DNA from: SSF26 sp037443945
GTDB lineage: Bacteria; Chloroflexota; Anaerolineae; J102
Direction: 5' to 3'
DNA length: 64,000 nt
Assembly (NCBI GenBank): GCA_037443945.1
Contig: JBBINH010000003.1
Span: forward strand, 62,001-126,000
Shown: positions 28,262 through 36,969 of the stretch, piece after piece
How positions within the stretch are numbered: position 1 is the stretch's first letter
Layout: every line of letters starts with the position of its first letter
Made by a program: the position numbers and the translations under genes
The notes under the pieces: generated by a model
Seen by the model: the letters and a program-made list of their open reading frames with translations, nothing else
The model's database searches: none
Told to the model about the DNA's origin: nothing

Positions 28262-28373
28262 GGGCGCAACGACCGCTTTACCGGGGGAAGCCACCCATCA
28301 CAGGCCGACGCCGGCGCGACTTTCAGAACATCCAGGCTTCCTCCGGTGACCCGCCGGGCCACTCGGGCGCCCC

Positions 28374-28847
28374 TCACTCCGGGCATTGGATGGCGATATA
28401 CTCCAGCCAGGCCAGGGTCTCGCGGGGGAGGTCCACTTCGGGCAATGGCTCCGCCACCCAGGCGGCATAGGGCACGCCGTGGCGGTCGAGCACAAACAGA
28501 AGCAGACGATCGGCGGTGGCGAAGGCGAATAACCCCTCCAGGCGACGCCGCAGCGCGCCGTGGACATCGCCGGCTTCATACCAGGCCGGGGTCGGTGTGA
28601 CCGGGTTCGGTACCTCACCCGGCCACACGACCAGCATGGTGGTTTCTAACGACTCCAGCTCGTGCCGATGGGCGGCAAAAGCGGCCAGCACCTCCCGACA
28701 GGCAGAACAATGCGGGTCATGGGCCACGAAGAGCAGGAGATGGCATTGCCCGCGGAAGAAGGCCGGCGATAGGGGGGTCCCATCGGCCGTGCGAAGCACA
28801 GCATCGGGGATGGGCGTTTCGGCAGGCCCAAAACGAACCCAAGTCAT
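28374..28847 (-). CDS. Thioredoxin-fold redoxin-like protein
   Basis: A 157-residue AhpC/TSA-type protein. The segment DAVLRTADGTPLSPAFFRGQ leads to LLLFVAHDPHCSACREV, in which Cys47 and Cys50 form a CxxC pair at the redoxin active-site position. The remainder keeps the thioredoxin fold pattern (LLLFVLDRHGVPYAAW). Peroxiredoxins usually have TxxC here, so a disulfide reductase or electron-transfer role is more likely than peroxidase. It starts within the stop of the upstream PNPOx-like gene (ATGA), so both come from one transcript. Cytoplasmic: no signal peptide is seen. Confidence 0.75.
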   Translation of the reverse strand: MTWVRFGPAETPIPDAVLRTADGTPLSPAFFRGQCHLLLFVAHDPHCSACREVLAAFAAHRHELESLETTMLVVWPGEVPNPVTPTPAWYEAGDVHGALRRRLEGLFAFATADRLLLFVLDRHGVPYAAWVAEPLPEVDLPRETLAWLEYIAIQCPE

Positions 28848-29506
28848 GGCAGACGAGGGCCGCGATGATAGTCGCGCAGGCTGGGCGGTATCGGTATATC
28901 GGCCGGCAGGCGCGGGTCAGGAACGGGCGCCAGGAACTGCGGCACTACGGGCACAACGCCGGCCCAAATGGGCAACGCATAATCGGCTTCGTTGTCGCCG
29001 GGTGGGCCGCTGCGGATTTTGGCCGAGGCCCATTCGATGCTGATGGCCACGACGGCGGTGGCCGCCTCTTCCTGGGGCGTGGGTTGGCGGGCTTCGTCCC
29101 AACGCCCGCGGGCCATATGCTCGGTCAACAGACGCAACGCCTCGCGTTTCTCGGCGCCGTCTACCGGCCGACCATGGCCGAAAACAACGGCCGAACGGTA
29201 ATTCAGCGAATGGTTGAAGACCGCGCGGGCGAACACCAGACCGTCCAACAAAGTCGCCGCCACACAGACGGGATGACCGGCGGCCACGTGCTCAAGCAGC
29301 CGACTCGCCCTGGCGCCGTGGAGGAAAAGGGTATCCTCTTGGCGGGCATGGAGGATGGGGATGACAACGGGCCAGCCATCCTCGACGAAGCCCACATGGC
29401 AATAGAGGGCCTCGTCGAGAATGGCATACACCACGTCGCGCTCGTAGGAGCCCCGCTGCGGTTTGCGACGGATGCGATTGCGATCGGCAATAGGAAACGC
29501 GGACAT
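28844..29506 (-). CDS. Pyridoxamine 5'-phosphate oxidase-like FMN protein
   Basis: A 220-residue split-barrel flavoprotein of the Pyridox_ox_2 type. The start RNRIRRKPQRGSYERDVVYAI matches the N-terminal RxxDR-like arm of that family; the barrel strands EALYCHVGFVEDGWPVVIP and ILHARQEDTLFLHGA follow, then SLNYRSAVVFGHGRPV, the usual FMN-contacting region. Members act on flavins, heme or nitro compounds and are often unassigned. The gene overlaps the redoxin gene by four bases. A partnership in redox chemistry is possible but not shown. Confidence 0.82.
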   Translation of the reverse strand: MSAFPIADRNRIRRKPQRGSYERDVVYAILDEALYCHVGFVEDGWPVVIPILHARQEDTLFLHGARASRLLEHVAAGHPVCVAATLLDGLVFARAVFNHSLNYRSAVVFGHGRPVDGAEKREALRLLTEHMARGRWDEARQPTPQEEAATAVVAISIEWASAKIRSGPPGDNEADYALPIWAGVVPVVPQFLAPVPDPRLPADIPIPPSLRDYHRGPRLP

Positions 29507-29529
29507 GAAACGATCGACCCCGATGACGC

Positions 29530-30894
29530 TCAGCTCACGGCGGGCAGATCGGCCAGAGCCTTCTCCACCTCTTCGGCCGGATATTCGTAATCGGGCAGTT
29601 TACCGGCCAAATAGGCATCGTAAGCGGCCATATCGAAATGGCCATGACCGCAAACGTGGAAGACGATCACCTTCTTCTCGCCGCTTTCTTTGCACTTGAG
29701 GGCCTCGTCAATGGCCACGCGGATGGCATGGGAGGGCTCCGGCGCCGGCATAATGCCCTCACAGCGGGCGAAGGTCACGGCCGCCTCGAAGACGGGGTTC
29801 TGCGGCACGGCCACCGCCTCGATCACCCCCAGGTCGTAAAGATAGCAGACAATGGGCGCCATGCCGTGATAACGCAACCCACCGGCATGAATGGGCGCCG
29901 GGATGAAGCTGCTGCCCAAGGTGTACATTTTGATAAGCGGCGTCATCTTGCCGGTGTCGCCGAAATCGTAGACATACTTACCCTTGGTCAGGCTGGGTGC
30001 TGCGGTAGGCTCCACGGCGATGATCCGCGTCGGACGACCGTTGACCAGCTTTTCCCGCACAAAAGGCAGGGTAAAACCGCCGAAATTGGAGCCGCCTCCC
30101 ACGCATCCGATGAGGATGTCGGGATACTCGCCTGCCAGCTCCATCTGCTTCATGACTTCCTGGCCGATGACCGTCTGATGCAGGAGCACGTGATTGAGCA
30201 CCGAACCCAGCGAGTATTTTTTGTGACCTCCACTGGTGGCTGCTGCCTCCACGGCCTCGGAGATGGCAATGCCCAACGAGCCGGGAGAATCCGGATCGCT
30301 GGCCAGAACCCGCCGTCCGGCTTCGGTTTGGGTAGAGGGGCTGGGATAGACCGCAGCGCCCCAGGTCTGCATCATGCTGCGCCGATAGGGCTTCTGTTCA
30401 TAGGAAACCTTGACCATGAACACTTCACAGCCAAGATCGAAAAAGTTGCAGGCCATGGCCAAGGAGCTACCCCACTGCCCGGCACCGGTCTCGGTGGTCA
30501 GAGCCTTGACCCCCTCCTCCTTGTTGTAGAACGCCTGGGCCACGGCCGTATTGGGTTTGTGCGAACCGGCCGGGGAGACTCCCTCGTACTTGTAATACAG
30601 ATGGGCAGGGGTATCCAGGAAGCGTTCCAGCCGACGGGCGCGAAAGAGAGGCGTGGGCCGCCAGAGACGGTAGATATCGCGCACGGGTTCGGGAATTTCG
30701 ATCCAGCGCTCCTGACTGACTTCCTGAGCAATCAGGGCCATGGGGAACAAAGGCGCCAGGTCATCGGGACCGATGGGGCGCAAGGTGCCCGGATGAATGA
30801 CCGGCGGCAAAGGACCGGGCAGATCGGGTTGGATGTTATACCAGGCCTGAGGGATGTCGGCTTCGGAAAGAAGGATTTTGGTAGAATCGGGCAT
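29530..30894 (-). CDS. trpB: Tryptophan synthase beta chain, TrpB2 type
   Basis: A 454-residue PLP enzyme joining indole and serine. GSHKPNTA carries the Schiff-base lysine (Lys113), and CVGGGSNFGG is the phosphate-binding loop. The long N-terminal arm and the GHGHFDMAAYDAYLAGKL tail mark the TrpB2 subgroup, which works without a tightly bound TrpA. An AAGGAG ribosome-binding site lies upstream of the ATG at 30894, 74 bases after the predicted -10. No trpA is in the window. An aromatic biosynthesis operon lies about 2 kb further upstream, which fits a common aromatic theme, though on a separate transcript. Confidence 0.93.
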   Translation of the reverse strand: MPDSTKILLSEADIPQAWYNIQPDLPGPLPPVIHPGTLRPIGPDDLAPLFPMALIAQEVSQERWIEIPEPVRDIYRLWRPTPLFRARRLERFLDTPAHLYYKYEGVSPAGSHKPNTAVAQAFYNKEEGVKALTTETGAGQWGSSLAMACNFFDLGCEVFMVKVSYEQKPYRRSMMQTWGAAVYPSPSTQTEAGRRVLASDPDSPGSLGIAISEAVEAAATSGGHKKYSLGSVLNHVLLHQTVIGQEVMKQMELAGEYPDILIGCVGGGSNFGGFTLPFVREKLVNGRPTRIIAVEPTAAPSLTKGKYVYDFGDTGKMTPLIKMYTLGSSFIPAPIHAGGLRYHGMAPIVCYLYDLGVIEAVAVPQNPVFEAAVTFARCEGIMPAPEPSHAIRVAIDEALKCKESGEKKVIVFHVCGHGHFDMAAYDAYLAGKLPDYEYPAEEVEKALADLPAVS

Positions 30895-31229
30895 GGTGAA
30901 CTCCTTGGGATGAGGACGGGTAAGGAGGGACACAGGGGGCAAAGGGTCGGTATGCAAGGTAGGCTCTATGATACTCGCAGCCGAGGCGAGATGCCAACAC
31001 GACCGCAGTGGTTCCGGGAAGCGGCTTTCCGGCCCCCGGCACCTCCCCGCCGGCATGCGGCGACATGGCCGGACGTGAACAAACTATCATCACGACAAAC
31101 GACGACATTCAAGCCCTTTTAATCCTACCCGTCTATGCTGGATCGTGTGACCGATCCGGCGGAACTTTTGGGCTTTTGTCCCGTCATCCTTACCGAATTA
31201 TCCCTTTTCTACCGAAGTGAGGTCTGACC
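30895..31229. other. Intergenic region upstream of trpB2
   Basis: This 335-base stretch holds the trpB2 ribosome-binding site and promoter and, on the other strand, a 30-codon frame at 31136-31228 (MLDRVTDPAELLGF) without a clear ribosome-binding site. No terminator or leader peptide rich in Trp was found. Confidence 0.4.
30968..30997 (-). promoter_or_regulatory. Sigma-70-like promoter for trpB2
   Basis: On the minus strand TTGGCA (30992-30997) and TATCAT (30968-30973) with 18-base spacing, 74 bases before the ATG of trpB2. Confidence 0.5.
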
Positions 31230-31367
31230 ATGGTCTCATTGCTGGTTATCATCCTGGTCATCATCGTCCTGTATACCTGGACCCTCGTTGTCGAGACCCA
31301 TGCCAAAACAACCGGTCGCTCGTCAGCCCCACGCCGCGATTCCGACCAGGGACGGCCTTTGCTCTAG
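31230..31367 (+). CDS. Small single-pass membrane protein (45 aa)
   Basis: A 45-codon gene with a GAGG ribosome-binding site seven bases upstream. Residues 2-19 form one hydrophobic helix (VSLLVIILVIIVLYTWTL), followed by a basic, Ser/Arg/Pro-rich tail (KTTGRSSAPRRDSDQG) expected to stay in the cytoplasm. Nothing in the sequence assigns a function; small membrane proteins of this shape often tune transporters or envelope enzymes. It converges with the acidic-protein gene that follows. The start is well supported but expression is not proven. Confidence 0.5.
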   Translation: MVSLLVIILVIIVLYTWTLVVETHAKTTGRSSAPRRDSDQGRPLL

Positions 31368-31431
31368 TCCGCCCACGCAGACCGACCGCAGGCAGGAGGG
31401 ACCGAGAAGCGAGATCGCTCCGGAACCCCGG

Positions 31432-31905
31432 CTACGTATCGGCTTCTTCGTCGGGGAGGGTCTCCCAGGTGGATTCGGACCAGCCGGTGACAAAGAGCAG
31501 GCAGGTGTGGTCATGCTCGTCGGCCAACACCAACACCAGCCGATCCTCTTCGTCCGACGACACCTCCTGGATGTAAAGGCCGTTTTCGACCAGACCGCTG
31601 AGCGTGTCGGAGATGGCCGTTAGGCCCACAACGGGATCGGACTGCTCATCGGGGAGGAGGGCGGTGCCGTAAAGCTCAAGCAGGGTGCGGTTGGCCAGAT
31701 AGAGGTCGAGATCGACGAAGATGCGGTTCTCTTCGGTCACGGGTGCCCCTGCCTCCTCTTCCAGGTCTTCGTCCACGATGGACGTTTCCCAGATGGTGAT
31801 GGTCTCGACCGGGGTACCTTCGAGGGTGACCAGGTCCTCCCACAGCTCGTCCGTCAGAAAGGCATTGAAGTCGGCCGGCTCTCCTTGTAAACCATTGTTG
31901 CCCAT
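31432..31905 (-). CDS. Acidic protein of unknown function
   Basis: A 157-residue soluble protein with strong net negative charge (runs such as DEDLEEEAGAP and SSDEEDRLVLVLADEHDH). It has no signal peptide, cysteine motif or recognised domain. A GAGG ribosome-binding site precedes the ATG, and codon use looks normal for the region, so the gene is probably real. It sits 43 bases downstream of the M23 peptidase gene on the same strand and may be cotranscribed. The alternation of strands and helices suggests a compact alpha/beta fold, but the family is not recognised. Confidence 0.55.
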   Translation of the reverse strand: MGNNGLQGEPADFNAFLTDELWEDLVTLEGTPVETITIWETSIVDEDLEEEAGAPVTEENRIFVDLDLYLANRTLLELYGTALLPDEQSDPVVGLTAISDTLSGLVENGLYIQEVSSDEEDRLVLVLADEHDHTCLLFVTGWSESTWETLPDEEADT

Positions 31906-31948
31906 AGGAACACCTCATCGCAGGAAAAGAGAAAGAGACCTACCTGCC

Positions 31949-32998
31949 CTAGGCAGGGGAAACAAGGGCACGGGACGGGATGAACCCGCGTTCGATCACA
32001 TCGCCGGTCATGCGAAACCGGCTGAATTGGACAGGCAAACCCTGGTCCACAAAGAGATGCGGCCCGGTTTGCACATGATAATGGAGATGAGGCCCCTGGC
32101 TAAGACCGCTGTTGCCCACACGACCGACAACCTGGCCACGACGCACGTATTCGCCTTCGGCCACGGTGATAGACCCGCATTGCAGATGGCCGAAATAGCT
32201 GCATTCGCCATGGCCATGGCCGATCACGACGGTGTTGCCGGTGATCAAGCGGGGATCTTGGCGGAATAGGTCGGCGTCAACGACCTGGCCGGGTTGCGCA
32301 TCGGGCAGACCATCGCGCACGAAGATGACCTTTCCGGGCGCCGGCGCCAGCACGGGTTGTCCCCAGGCAAAATGCTCTTCATTCCGCAGCCCGGTCCCCT
32401 CGAAAAAGGCGCCATCGGCCCCGATCTTGACGAAATCATAGGCAAAAGCCTGGCTGACCGGGTCGGCCTTGTGGATATCGGTCCAATCGTGGCCCATAAT
32501 GGCATACCAGACACCATCGGCGAAGGGCAGACGAAGCTCGGCTCGCTGTTCGTAGTAGCGCAGCGGCACATCAAGCTGGGCCGAAAGCGGTTGACGCGTC
32601 GTGCACTCGAAGGCATGAACGGAGACACGCAGGCGGCTAAGGGGCAACACCGTGGGCTCCAAAAAATAGCAGCGACGCAAGGCCAGACCGACCTCCGGCG
32701 TTACCTCCAGATCGCCGCCGGTCAGGGTCATCAACCCCTCGCCGATGAGCTGGCGCACGGCGAACACATCATCGCCGCTGAAAATCCGCCAGACACAATC
32801 GGTAACAACGGCATGGCAGTCGGCCGTAATACCCACATCGCACACGAACTCCTGCATGGGCACAAGCTGGGGATAGGGCAGCTCAAAATAGCGGGCGATG
32901 ATGGGTTCGGTCGGGGAGACCTGAAGCCTGAGTGGCAAGGTCGTCACGAAAACACCGGAAAGAGCGAATAGGAGGATCGGATACGGGCAGCATAACAT
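31949..32998 (-). CDS. M23 (LytM/DD-endopeptidase-like) secreted peptidase
   Basis: A 349-residue protein. A hydrophobic N-terminus (PYPILLFALSGVFVTTLPL) looks like a signal peptide. The M23 zinc domain is at residues ~195-330: a DIHKADPVSQAFAYDFVKIG entry strand, VIGHGHGECSYFGHLQ, and the ligand-bearing GNSGLSQGPHLHYHV near the end. These enzymes cut peptidoglycan cross-bridges or act as non-enzymatic activators; the HLHYH ligands are intact, so activity is likely. The N-terminal ~150 residues have no recognised domain. It probably works at the cell surface in wall remodelling. Confidence 0.82.
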   Translation of the reverse strand: MLCCPYPILLFALSGVFVTTLPLRLQVSPTEPIIARYFELPYPQLVPMQEFVCDVGITADCHAVVTDCVWRIFSGDDVFAVRQLIGEGLMTLTGGDLEVTPEVGLALRRCYFLEPTVLPLSRLRVSVHAFECTTRQPLSAQLDVPLRYYEQRAELRLPFADGVWYAIMGHDWTDIHKADPVSQAFAYDFVKIGADGAFFEGTGLRNEEHFAWGQPVLAPAPGKVIFVRDGLPDAQPGQVVDADLFRQDPRLITGNTVVIGHGHGECSYFGHLQCGSITVAEGEYVRRGQVVGRVGNSGLSQGPHLHYHVQTGPHLFVDQGLPVQFSRFRMTGDVIERGFIPSRALVSPA

Positions 32999-33048
32999 GA
33001 GGCGCCTGGGCCGTCAATTGCCGTCGGCCGCATAAGGGCCTCTAAAAC

Positions 33049-33957
33049 TCAGGCTGAACGCCGGCCTTGGTGATGGCGATTCCACGCTCGGCGGGCTTCG
33101 GCGATGGCCTCCAGACGACGGCGCAACCCGAGCTCATCGCCTTCGATCAGGCGATCGGCCAGGTCATCCAGCGCCCGACGGTAGCGGGCCAACGCCGTCA
33201 ACACGGCCTCGCGGTTGGTCAACAGGATATCGAGGAGCATGGTCACGTCCGAAGCAGCCACCCGCGTCGTATCGCGAAAGCCGCCGGCCGCCACATCCCA
33301 CACGCGCGGGTCAACGGCGGCCACCTCGGCGGCCTGTGCCACCAGTCCGCAGGCGGCCAGATAGGGCAGGTGGCTGATGGCGGCCACGAGCAGGTCATGC
33401 TGTTCGGGTTCGAGGACGAGCAGACGGGCGCCGAGATGGGCAATAAGAGCCTCGGCCAGAGCCTGGGCTGCCGGCGTGGTGCGGGCGGTGGGGCAGAGGA
33501 TGAACAGACAATCGCGATAAAGGCCCGGTTCGGCCGCGGCCAGACCGGCCGTTTCTTTGCCGCACATCGGATGCCCGCCGATGGCCTGGACATGGGGCGG
33601 CAGGTCGGCCATAGCCCGACAGATGGTCGTTTTCGTGCTGCCCAAATCGAGTAAGACGGCCTCGGGCCGGAGCAGCGGCCCCCACTCGGCGATCTGGCGC
33701 AACATGGTGCGCACCGGCGTGGCCAAAACAACCAGGTCGGCCTCGGCCACGGCGGTGGCACCGTCGAGGGTGGCTTCATCCACACAACCGGCGGCTACGG
33801 CCGCCGCCACGGTTTCTCGGCGTCGCGCCACCCCCACCACACGCGCGCAATAGCCGCGCAGGTCATAACCCAGGGAGGCCCCCATCAGACCCAGCCCGAC
33901 AATGACCACGCGAGCCGCAGCCAACCGTGATGCCACCGCTTCCTGACCCGCGCTCAC
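33049..33957 (-). CDS. tyrA: Prephenate/arogenate dehydrogenase TyrA
   Basis: A 302-residue NAD(P)-dependent enzyme of tyrosine synthesis. The GTG start at 33957 shares bases with the stop of the DAHP synthase gene (GTGA), so it is translationally coupled. VVIVGLGLMGASLG is the dinucleotide motif, and GGHPMCGKETAG carries the substrate-binding histidine block. No ACT or chorismate mutase domain is fused; the mutase is a separate gene at the operon head. It is the last gene of the aromatic operon. Whether it uses prephenate or arogenate cannot be read. Confidence 0.93.
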   Translation of the reverse strand: MSAGQEAVASRLAAARVVIVGLGLMGASLGYDLRGYCARVVGVARRRETVAAAVAAGCVDEATLDGATAVAEADLVVLATPVRTMLRQIAEWGPLLRPEAVLLDLGSTKTTICRAMADLPPHVQAIGGHPMCGKETAGLAAAEPGLYRDCLFILCPTARTTPAAQALAEALIAHLGARLLVLEPEQHDLLVAAISHLPYLAACGLVAQAAEVAAVDPRVWDVAAGGFRDTTRVAASDVTMLLDILLTNREAVLTALARYRRALDDLADRLIEGDELGLRRRLEAIAEARRAWNRHHQGRRSA

Positions 33958-34967
33958 AGCATCCGTCCCATCACCGAGGCCAGAGCCGTCAGGTCCCGCA
34001 TCAGCTCGGCGAAGCGTTCCGGTCGCAAGGACTGGGCACCGTCCGACCAGGCCAATTCCGGTTGCGGATGGACTTCGATCATAAGACCATCGGCCCCCGC
34101 GGCCACACAGGCCTTGGCCACCGGCGCCACCAGCTCCCATTTGCCCGTGCCATGGCTGGGATCGCCGATGACCGGCAGGTGGCTGAGCTGTTTGAGCACG
34201 GGAATGGCGTTGATATCCAGGGTGTTGCGGGTATAGGTCTCGAAGGTGCGGATGCCGCGCTCGCACAAGATGACCTGATAATTGCCGCCGGCCAGGATGT
34301 ACTCGGCCGACATGAGCAGTTCCTGGATGGTGCTGCTAAGGCCGCGCTTGAGCAAAACCGGCTTTTGCACCTGACCCACCGCCTGCAGCAGACGATAGTT
34401 CTGCATGTTACGGGCGCCGATCTGGAGGATGTCGGCATACTCGCAGACAAGAGGCACCTCATCCGGACTCATCACCTCGGTGACGATGGGCAAGCCCGTG
34501 GCCTCCCGCGCCTCGGCCAGCAGCTCCAGACCCTCGACGCCCAGACCCTGAAACGCATAAGGCGACGTGCGCGGCTTGTAGGCACCTCCGCGCAGGATGT
34601 GGGCGCCGGCTTCCTTGATGGCATGGGCCGTCTCCAGAATTTGGGTGCGCGATTCGACCGAACACGGCCCCGCCATAACCACCAAGCCCGACCCGCCAAT
34701 ACGGACCCCACGCACCTCGATGACGGTGTCGAAGGGTTTGAACTCGCGACTAGCCACCTTATAAGGACGGGTGATGCGCACCGCCCCTTCGACACCCTCC
34801 ATCGCCTCGAAGATGGACCGGTCAAGCCCGCCGGTATTGCCCAGAATGCCGATGATGGTGCGGGATTCCCCCGTAGAGAGATGGACGCCCAGGCCAAAGC
34901 TCTGGACACGTTCGATGACCCGTTGGATATCGGCCGGCGTTGCGCCGGGTTTCATGATGACGATCAT
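33954..34967 (-). CDS. aroF: DAHP synthase (type I-beta, ferredoxin-like domain), copy 2
   Basis: A 337-residue enzyme condensing PEP and erythrose-4-phosphate, the first step of the shikimate pathway. Residues 1-70 form the ferredoxin-like regulatory domain (MIVIMKPGATPADIQRVIER); the barrel follows with VMAGPCSVESRTQILE, RGGAYKPRTSPYAFQG and the metal/PEP region IGARNMQNYRLLQ. In Thermotoga-type enzymes the N-terminal domain mediates feedback inhibition by Tyr or Phe. It is ~65-70% similar in visible motifs to the preceding gene, from which 33 bases separate it, indicating tandem duplication. It is coupled to tyrA. Confidence 0.95.
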   Translation of the reverse strand: MIVIMKPGATPADIQRVIERVQSFGLGVHLSTGESRTIIGILGNTGGLDRSIFEAMEGVEGAVRITRPYKVASREFKPFDTVIEVRGVRIGGSGLVVMAGPCSVESRTQILETAHAIKEAGAHILRGGAYKPRTSPYAFQGLGVEGLELLAEAREATGLPIVTEVMSPDEVPLVCEYADILQIGARNMQNYRLLQAVGQVQKPVLLKRGLSSTIQELLMSAEYILAGGNYQVILCERGIRTFETYTRNTLDINAIPVLKQLSHLPVIGDPSHGTGKWELVAPVAKACVAAGADGLMIEVHPQPELAWSDGAQSLRPERFAELMRDLTALASVMGRML

Positions 34968-35000
34968 AGACCCATGGATTCCGGAAAAAACGCGCCGCTC

Positions 35001-36029
35001 TCAGGCAGGCACGGTGCTGAGGGTGCGGTCCACAGCTTCGGCTACCCGCTTGAGCTGACGCATCAGGGCGGCAAAACGTTCGGGTTTGAGCGACTGAGGG
35101 CCGTCGGAGATGGCCTCGGCCGGGTTGGGATGCACTTCGATGAGCAGCCCATCGGCGCCGGCGGCAACGGCCGCACGGGCCATGGCCGGCACCGCATCCC
35201 AGCGGCCTGTGCCGTGGCTGGGGTCGGCGATCACCGGCAAGTGGCTGAGTTGTTTGAGCACAGGCACGGCATTGAGGTCAAACGTGTTGCGGGTGTATTT
35301 TTCAAACGTTCGGATCCCGCGCTCGCACAACATCACCCGGTAATTACCGCCCGCCAGGATGTACTCCGCCGACATGAGGAGCTCTTCCATGCTGCTCATC
35401 ATTCCCCGTTTGAGCAACACGGGCCGCTGTACTCGCCCGACAGCATGGAGCAAGCCGTAGTTTTGCATGTTGCGGGCGCCGATCTGGAGGATATCGGCAT
35501 ATTCGGCCACCATCGGCACGGCTTCGGGGGTCATGACTTCGGTGACGATGGCGAGACCATAGCATTCGCGGGCTTCGGCCAGGATCTCCAGGCCTTTCAA
35601 GCCCAGGCCCTGGAAGGAGTAGGGCGACGTGCGCGGCTTGAAAGCGCCTCCGCGGAGGATGTGGGCGCCGGCTTCTTTGACGGCATGGGCCGTCTCCAGA
35701 AGCTGCGAACGGCTTTCCACCGAGCACGGCCCGGCCATGACCACGATCTCCTTGCCGCCGATGACAACGCCGTTGATGGTGATGAGGGTGTCATCGGGGT
35801 GGGACTCGCGACTGGCCAGCTTGAACGGCGCGCTGATGCTGGTGATTTTTTCCACGCCGGGCATGTTGAGAAAGGCCTCGCGGTCCAGGTATCGGGTCTC
35901 GCCGACCACGGCCACCACGGTCCGCTCCACCCCGTAAATCGGATGCGGACTGGCGCCGAATTCGTGGACACGGGCGATCACGGCCCCGATTTCGGCGGCA
36001 GTCGAGTTGGGTTTCATGACGATGATCAT
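35001..36029 (-). CDS. aroF: DAHP synthase (type I-beta, ferredoxin-like domain), copy 1
   Basis: A 342-residue paralogue of the next gene with the same layout: ferredoxin-like domain (MIIVMKPNSTAAEIGAVIAR), then VMAGPCSVESRSQLLETAHA, RGGAFKPRTSPYSFQGLG and IGARNMQNYGLLHAVG. The start at 36029 is set by homology to copy 2, because no clear ribosome-binding site is visible; the frame is open further upstream. Differences cluster in the regulatory domain and the C-terminus, as expected if the isoenzymes respond to different end products. It lies between pheA and copy 2, so both isoenzymes fall under one attenuator. Confidence 0.95.
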   Translation of the reverse strand: MIIVMKPNSTAAEIGAVIARVHEFGASPHPIYGVERTVVAVVGETRYLDREAFLNMPGVEKITSISAPFKLASRESHPDDTLITINGVVIGGKEIVVMAGPCSVESRSQLLETAHAVKEAGAHILRGGAFKPRTSPYSFQGLGLKGLEILAEARECYGLAIVTEVMTPEAVPMVAEYADILQIGARNMQNYGLLHAVGRVQRPVLLKRGMMSSMEELLMSAEYILAGGNYRVMLCERGIRTFEKYTRNTFDLNAVPVLKQLSHLPVIADPSHGTGRWDAVPAMARAAVAAGADGLLIEVHPNPAEAISDGPQSLKPERFAALMRQLKRVAEAVDRTLSTVPA

Positions 36030-36099
36030 AGGAATGCGATCGATACCTGACAGGATAACGAGCGAAACAGGGCTCCGCCCTCGCCATCGTGCGCCCTGA

Positions 36100-36969
36100 T
36101 CAGATTTGCAGCAGGGCGCTTTGGGCGGTGCCGTTGAGGTCGGGCAAAGGGGCGGCAGGATACGAGCCCAGCAGTTTGACAAAGGCGGCGCGGGCCAGCA
36201 GGCCCACCAGGGCCTCCCGACAAGGCGAATCCTGCCAATGACCTTCACAATCGAGGTAAAACACATAATGCCAGGGCCGATTGCGCCGCGGGCGGCTCTC
36301 CAGCTTGGTCAGGTTGATGCCGCGGGTCGCAAACTCGTTCAGACAGGCCACCAAGGCACCGGGGACATGGGCCGTGGCGAAAACAAGCGACGTCTTGGCC
36401 CGTTCGGCCTTGGGCGGTTCGCCCCGACCGATGATAAAGAAACGGGTGTAGTTGAACTCCAGGTCCTCAATGCCCGGGACCAGGACCTCCAGGCCGTAGA
36501 TCTCGGCGGCCAGGCGGCTGGCGATAACGGCCACCCCCGGCGTTGGCGCGGCGGCCAGCTCCTTGGCGCTGCCGGCCGTGTCGTACCAGGGCACGGCCTG
36601 CCAGCCATGGCGGTTGATAAAACGCTCGCACTGGGCCAAGGCCTGGGGATGGGAGCGCACCGTGGTGATCTGATCCAGAGTCGTACCCGGTAACGCCAGC
36701 AAGTTGTGACGTACCCGCAGCAAGATCTCGCCCCACACCTTCAAATCGTGGTCCAGCAGCAGGTCATAGGCTTTGTTGATAGAACCTGCCACCGAATTCT
36801 CTACCGGCAAGGCGCCGAAATCGGCGCGGCCGTCCTCGACGGCGGCAAAAATGTCCTCAAAGGCTCGGCAGGGCAGGGTGAGCACCTCGGTGCCGAAATG
36901 GGAGCGAATCGCCTCCTCGCTAAAGGCGCCGTGCTCCCCTTGGAACGCGACCACAGGCACTGCACTCAT
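36100..36969 (-). CDS. pheA: Prephenate dehydratase PheA
   Basis: A 289-residue enzyme making phenylpyruvate. It starts VPVVAFQGEHGAFSEEAI as in the family; TVRSHPQALAQCERFI is part of the catalytic domain and YNYTRF-type LEFNYTRFFIIG carries the conserved Thr-Arg-Phe triplet. The C-terminal ACT domain (TSLVFATAHVPGALVACLNE followed by NLTKLESRPRRNRPWHYVFY) binds phenylalanine for feedback control: the GAL and ESRP motifs are present. The start overlaps the aroH stop in ATGA. No chorismate mutase domain is fused, consistent with the separate aroH. Confidence 0.96.
   Translation of the reverse strand: MSAVPVVAFQGEHGAFSEEAIRSHFGTEVLTLPCRAFEDIFAAVEDGRADFGALPVENSVAGSINKAYDLLLDHDLKVWGEILLRVRHNLLALPGTTLDQITTVRSHPQALAQCERFINRHGWQAVPWYDTAGSAKELAAAPTPGVAVIASRLAAEIYGLEVLVPGIEDLEFNYTRFFIIGRGEPPKAERAKTSLVFATAHVPGALVACLNEFATRGINLTKLESRPRRNRPWHYVFYLDCEGHWQDSPCREALVGLLARAAFVKLLGSYPAAPLPDLNGTAQSALLQI

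Noticed and set aside
33927..36050. A 707-codon plus-strand open frame opposite the two DAHP synthases
   Set aside because: It is antisense to two unmistakable enzymes; its long length follows from GC-rich third positions. Similar antisense frames (for example 4857-6479 and 25562-26920) were dropped for the same reason.
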